This document shows, one piece after another, positions 5,180 to 6,321 of a DNA stretch of 6,321 bases (the first letter of the stretch is position 1; each line of letters begins with the position of its first letter). The stretch is from Firmicutes bacterium UBA5499 (lineage in GTDB: Bacteria; Bacillota; DTU084). The stretch spans positions 6,538 to 12,858 of the forward strand of contig DIPB01000041.1 in NCBI GenBank assembly GCA_002426275.1, given 5' to 3'. Position numbers and translations under genes: made by a program. The notes beneath the pieces are model-generated. The model was not told the origin of the DNA. It was given only the letters and a program-made list of their open reading frames with translations, and did not search any database.

Positions 5180-6321
5180 CTAAAAGCTATACCAGTAGCG
5201 CAGGGTGAACCAGCGATGCAGCGTTTCTTCATTTCCTAAAGCCACGTTGGCGTCCCGCCAGCTCTCCCAAGGCTTGCCCAAAACCTCTCGTTCCGGATAC
5301 GGCACAGGCGCCCGCCACTCTCCGGGCAGCAGCCGCTCCGGATCCGTGAACTCCGGCAGCGTGCCGGCCCCATAGGTGAAGCTCCAGCTGCCGATCCCAA
5401 GCTCTCCTCTCACTTGGGCGAACAAATTCCCCCGTCTGGCGCTTTCCGCCTGCCGCGACGTATAACCCAGCCGCCAAGCGCCGCGCAGGCCGTCCTGAGC
5501 CGTCGGCTGATAAATCAGCTCATTGTGCCAGGTGCTGTGCAGAAAACCGCTGGGAAAGTTCTCGTTTTCAGGTCCCCGGACTCCCAGCAGCAGCATTTCC
5601 TGCCGCAAGCTACCGCTCCAGGGAAAGCTCGCCCGCAGATAGCCGACAGCGGCGACTCCCAGAGCGGCTTCCAGCTGCGGCGTCCGCGTCCGGCCGGACA
5701 GCTGTTTCAATTCCGCCGCCAGATCGACCGTCACCCGCCGCCGGGCTAGCGGAAAAGCGAGGCCGCGCTGGGCAAAGGCGCGCAAAAGCGCCAGCTGATA
5801 CGGCTCGGCCAAGACCCGATCTTCTGTCTGCAGCGTGAGATCCTTCTCATAGGTTCCCCGCCGCAAATCCACCGTGCCGTTCAGTTCCATGCCCCATAGA
5901 TCGTACGCTTGCAGCTGCCAGAGGAACCTGGTCAATGAACCGGCAACAGACGTCAGCCCTTGGGCGTCCGCGGCGTAACGTCTCAGCCTGCCATATTCCT
6001 CCCAGGCCAGATCCCGGGTATAACCGTCTCCCATGCGCGTCCATTTGGTTCCGGTCAAAGTGAGATAATCGTAATCCGCCAGATAATCGCGGTTCAGAGT
6101 TTTCACTTCCAAAGTATCGGCGTCGCCTAAAAACAACGCCAAGCCCGCAGCCAGTTCCTGAAAATCCTTAACTAATTTGTCCCCCCGCTTGGGATCCAGC
6201 TCCCTTTGCCGCGCTTCGTCCATGCGGCTGTGCCGCTCCGCGCTCAAGGAAAACTGAGCGTCGTAAGACAAGAATTTCCCTGGCAAAGTCAAATCCGTCT
6301 CCGCGCTGCGAAACCCTATAT
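5180..6321 (-). CDS. Putative outer-membrane beta-barrel protein, paralogue of its neighbour (5' end beyond window)
   Basis: The frame is open to the right edge, giving about 380 codons that end at TAG 5180. A TTG at 6292 could be taken as a start, but the frame continues upstream without a stop, no ribosome binding site precedes it and there is no signal peptide after it. The true start therefore lies outside the window. The chain contains no cysteine, has many short strand-like segments, and ends LHRWFTLRYWYSF, an outer-membrane-type last strand with terminal Phe. Its C-terminal third aligns by eye with the 787-residue protein: SFPWSGSLRQE with GIPWLGGALRH, FPSGFLHSTWHNELIYQ with LPTGYVISALDNKLTYR, and GSWSFTYGAGTLPEF with GWFVINYGYWDNPLD. 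The two genes are tandem paralogues in one operon. No family name, substrate or partner can be read from the sequence. Confidence 0.85.
   Translation of the reverse strand, partial: IGFRSAETDLTLPGKFLSYDAQFSLSAERHSRMDEARQRELDPKRGDKLVKDFQELAAGLALFLGDADTLEVKTLNRDYLADYDYLTLTGTKWTRMGDGYTRDLAWEEYGRLRRYAADAQGLTSVAGSLTRFLWQLQAYDLWGMELNGTVDLRRGTYEKDLTLQTEDRVLAEPYQLALLRAFAQRGLAFPLARRRVTVDLAAELKQLSGRTRTPQLEAALGVAAVGYLRASFPWSGSLRQEMLLLGVRGPENENFPSGFLHSTWHNELIYQPTAQDGLRGAWRLGYTSRQAESARRGNLFAQVRGELGIGSWSFTYGAGTLPEFTDPERLLPGEWRAPVPYPEREVLGKPWESWRDANVALGNEETLHRWFTLRYWYSF

Noticed and set aside
6290..6292. TTG as the start codon of the right-edge barrel gene
   Set aside because: The frame is open upstream to the edge, no ribosome binding site precedes the TTG, and no signal peptide follows it.

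Overview
The window looks like chromosomal DNA from a bacterium with an outer membrane. Two secreted or envelope proteins read from the minus strand are rich in alternating beta-strand residues, nearly free of cysteine, and end in a C-terminal phenylalanine preceded by aromatic residues, as outer-membrane beta-barrels do. The LacI-type regulator and the strong purine-rich ribosome binding sites have a Firmicutes-like flavour. A diderm member of the Bacillota or a related deep lineage is therefore a reasonable guess. It rests on inference only, because no marker gene is present. All supported genes lie on the minus strand, so transcription runs from the right edge towards the left edge.

Right half (6321 to 2801): a 5'-truncated barrel-like protein gene (5180-6321, no start inside the window) is followed after 15 bases by a complete 787-residue signal-peptide-bearing barrel-like protein (2801-5164). 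Their C-terminal parts can be aligned by eye, so they are tandem paralogues in one operon. I do not recognise the family.

Middle (2800 to 2344): there is no intact gene. A small CGTACA/TGTACG hairpin follows the large gene. Next comes a decayed third copy of the same family's C-terminal end (about 2551-2716), with frameshift, stops and a 51-base length difference. Then comes a convincing rho-independent terminator (about 2458-2488) that closes the operon. An AT-rich promoter region with a perfect 14-bp palindrome (GTAAACCGGTTTAC) precedes the next gene.

Left half (2334 to 1): a complete LacI/GalR-family repressor (1324-2334) very probably binds that palindrome and represses itself. After a 274-base gap comes a secreted protein (1-1049), truncated at its C-terminus by the window edge and built from two copies of an unrecognised module of about 170 residues. 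A plausible but unproven reading is a sugar-responsive regulator next to cell-surface proteins that handle or bind a carbohydrate.
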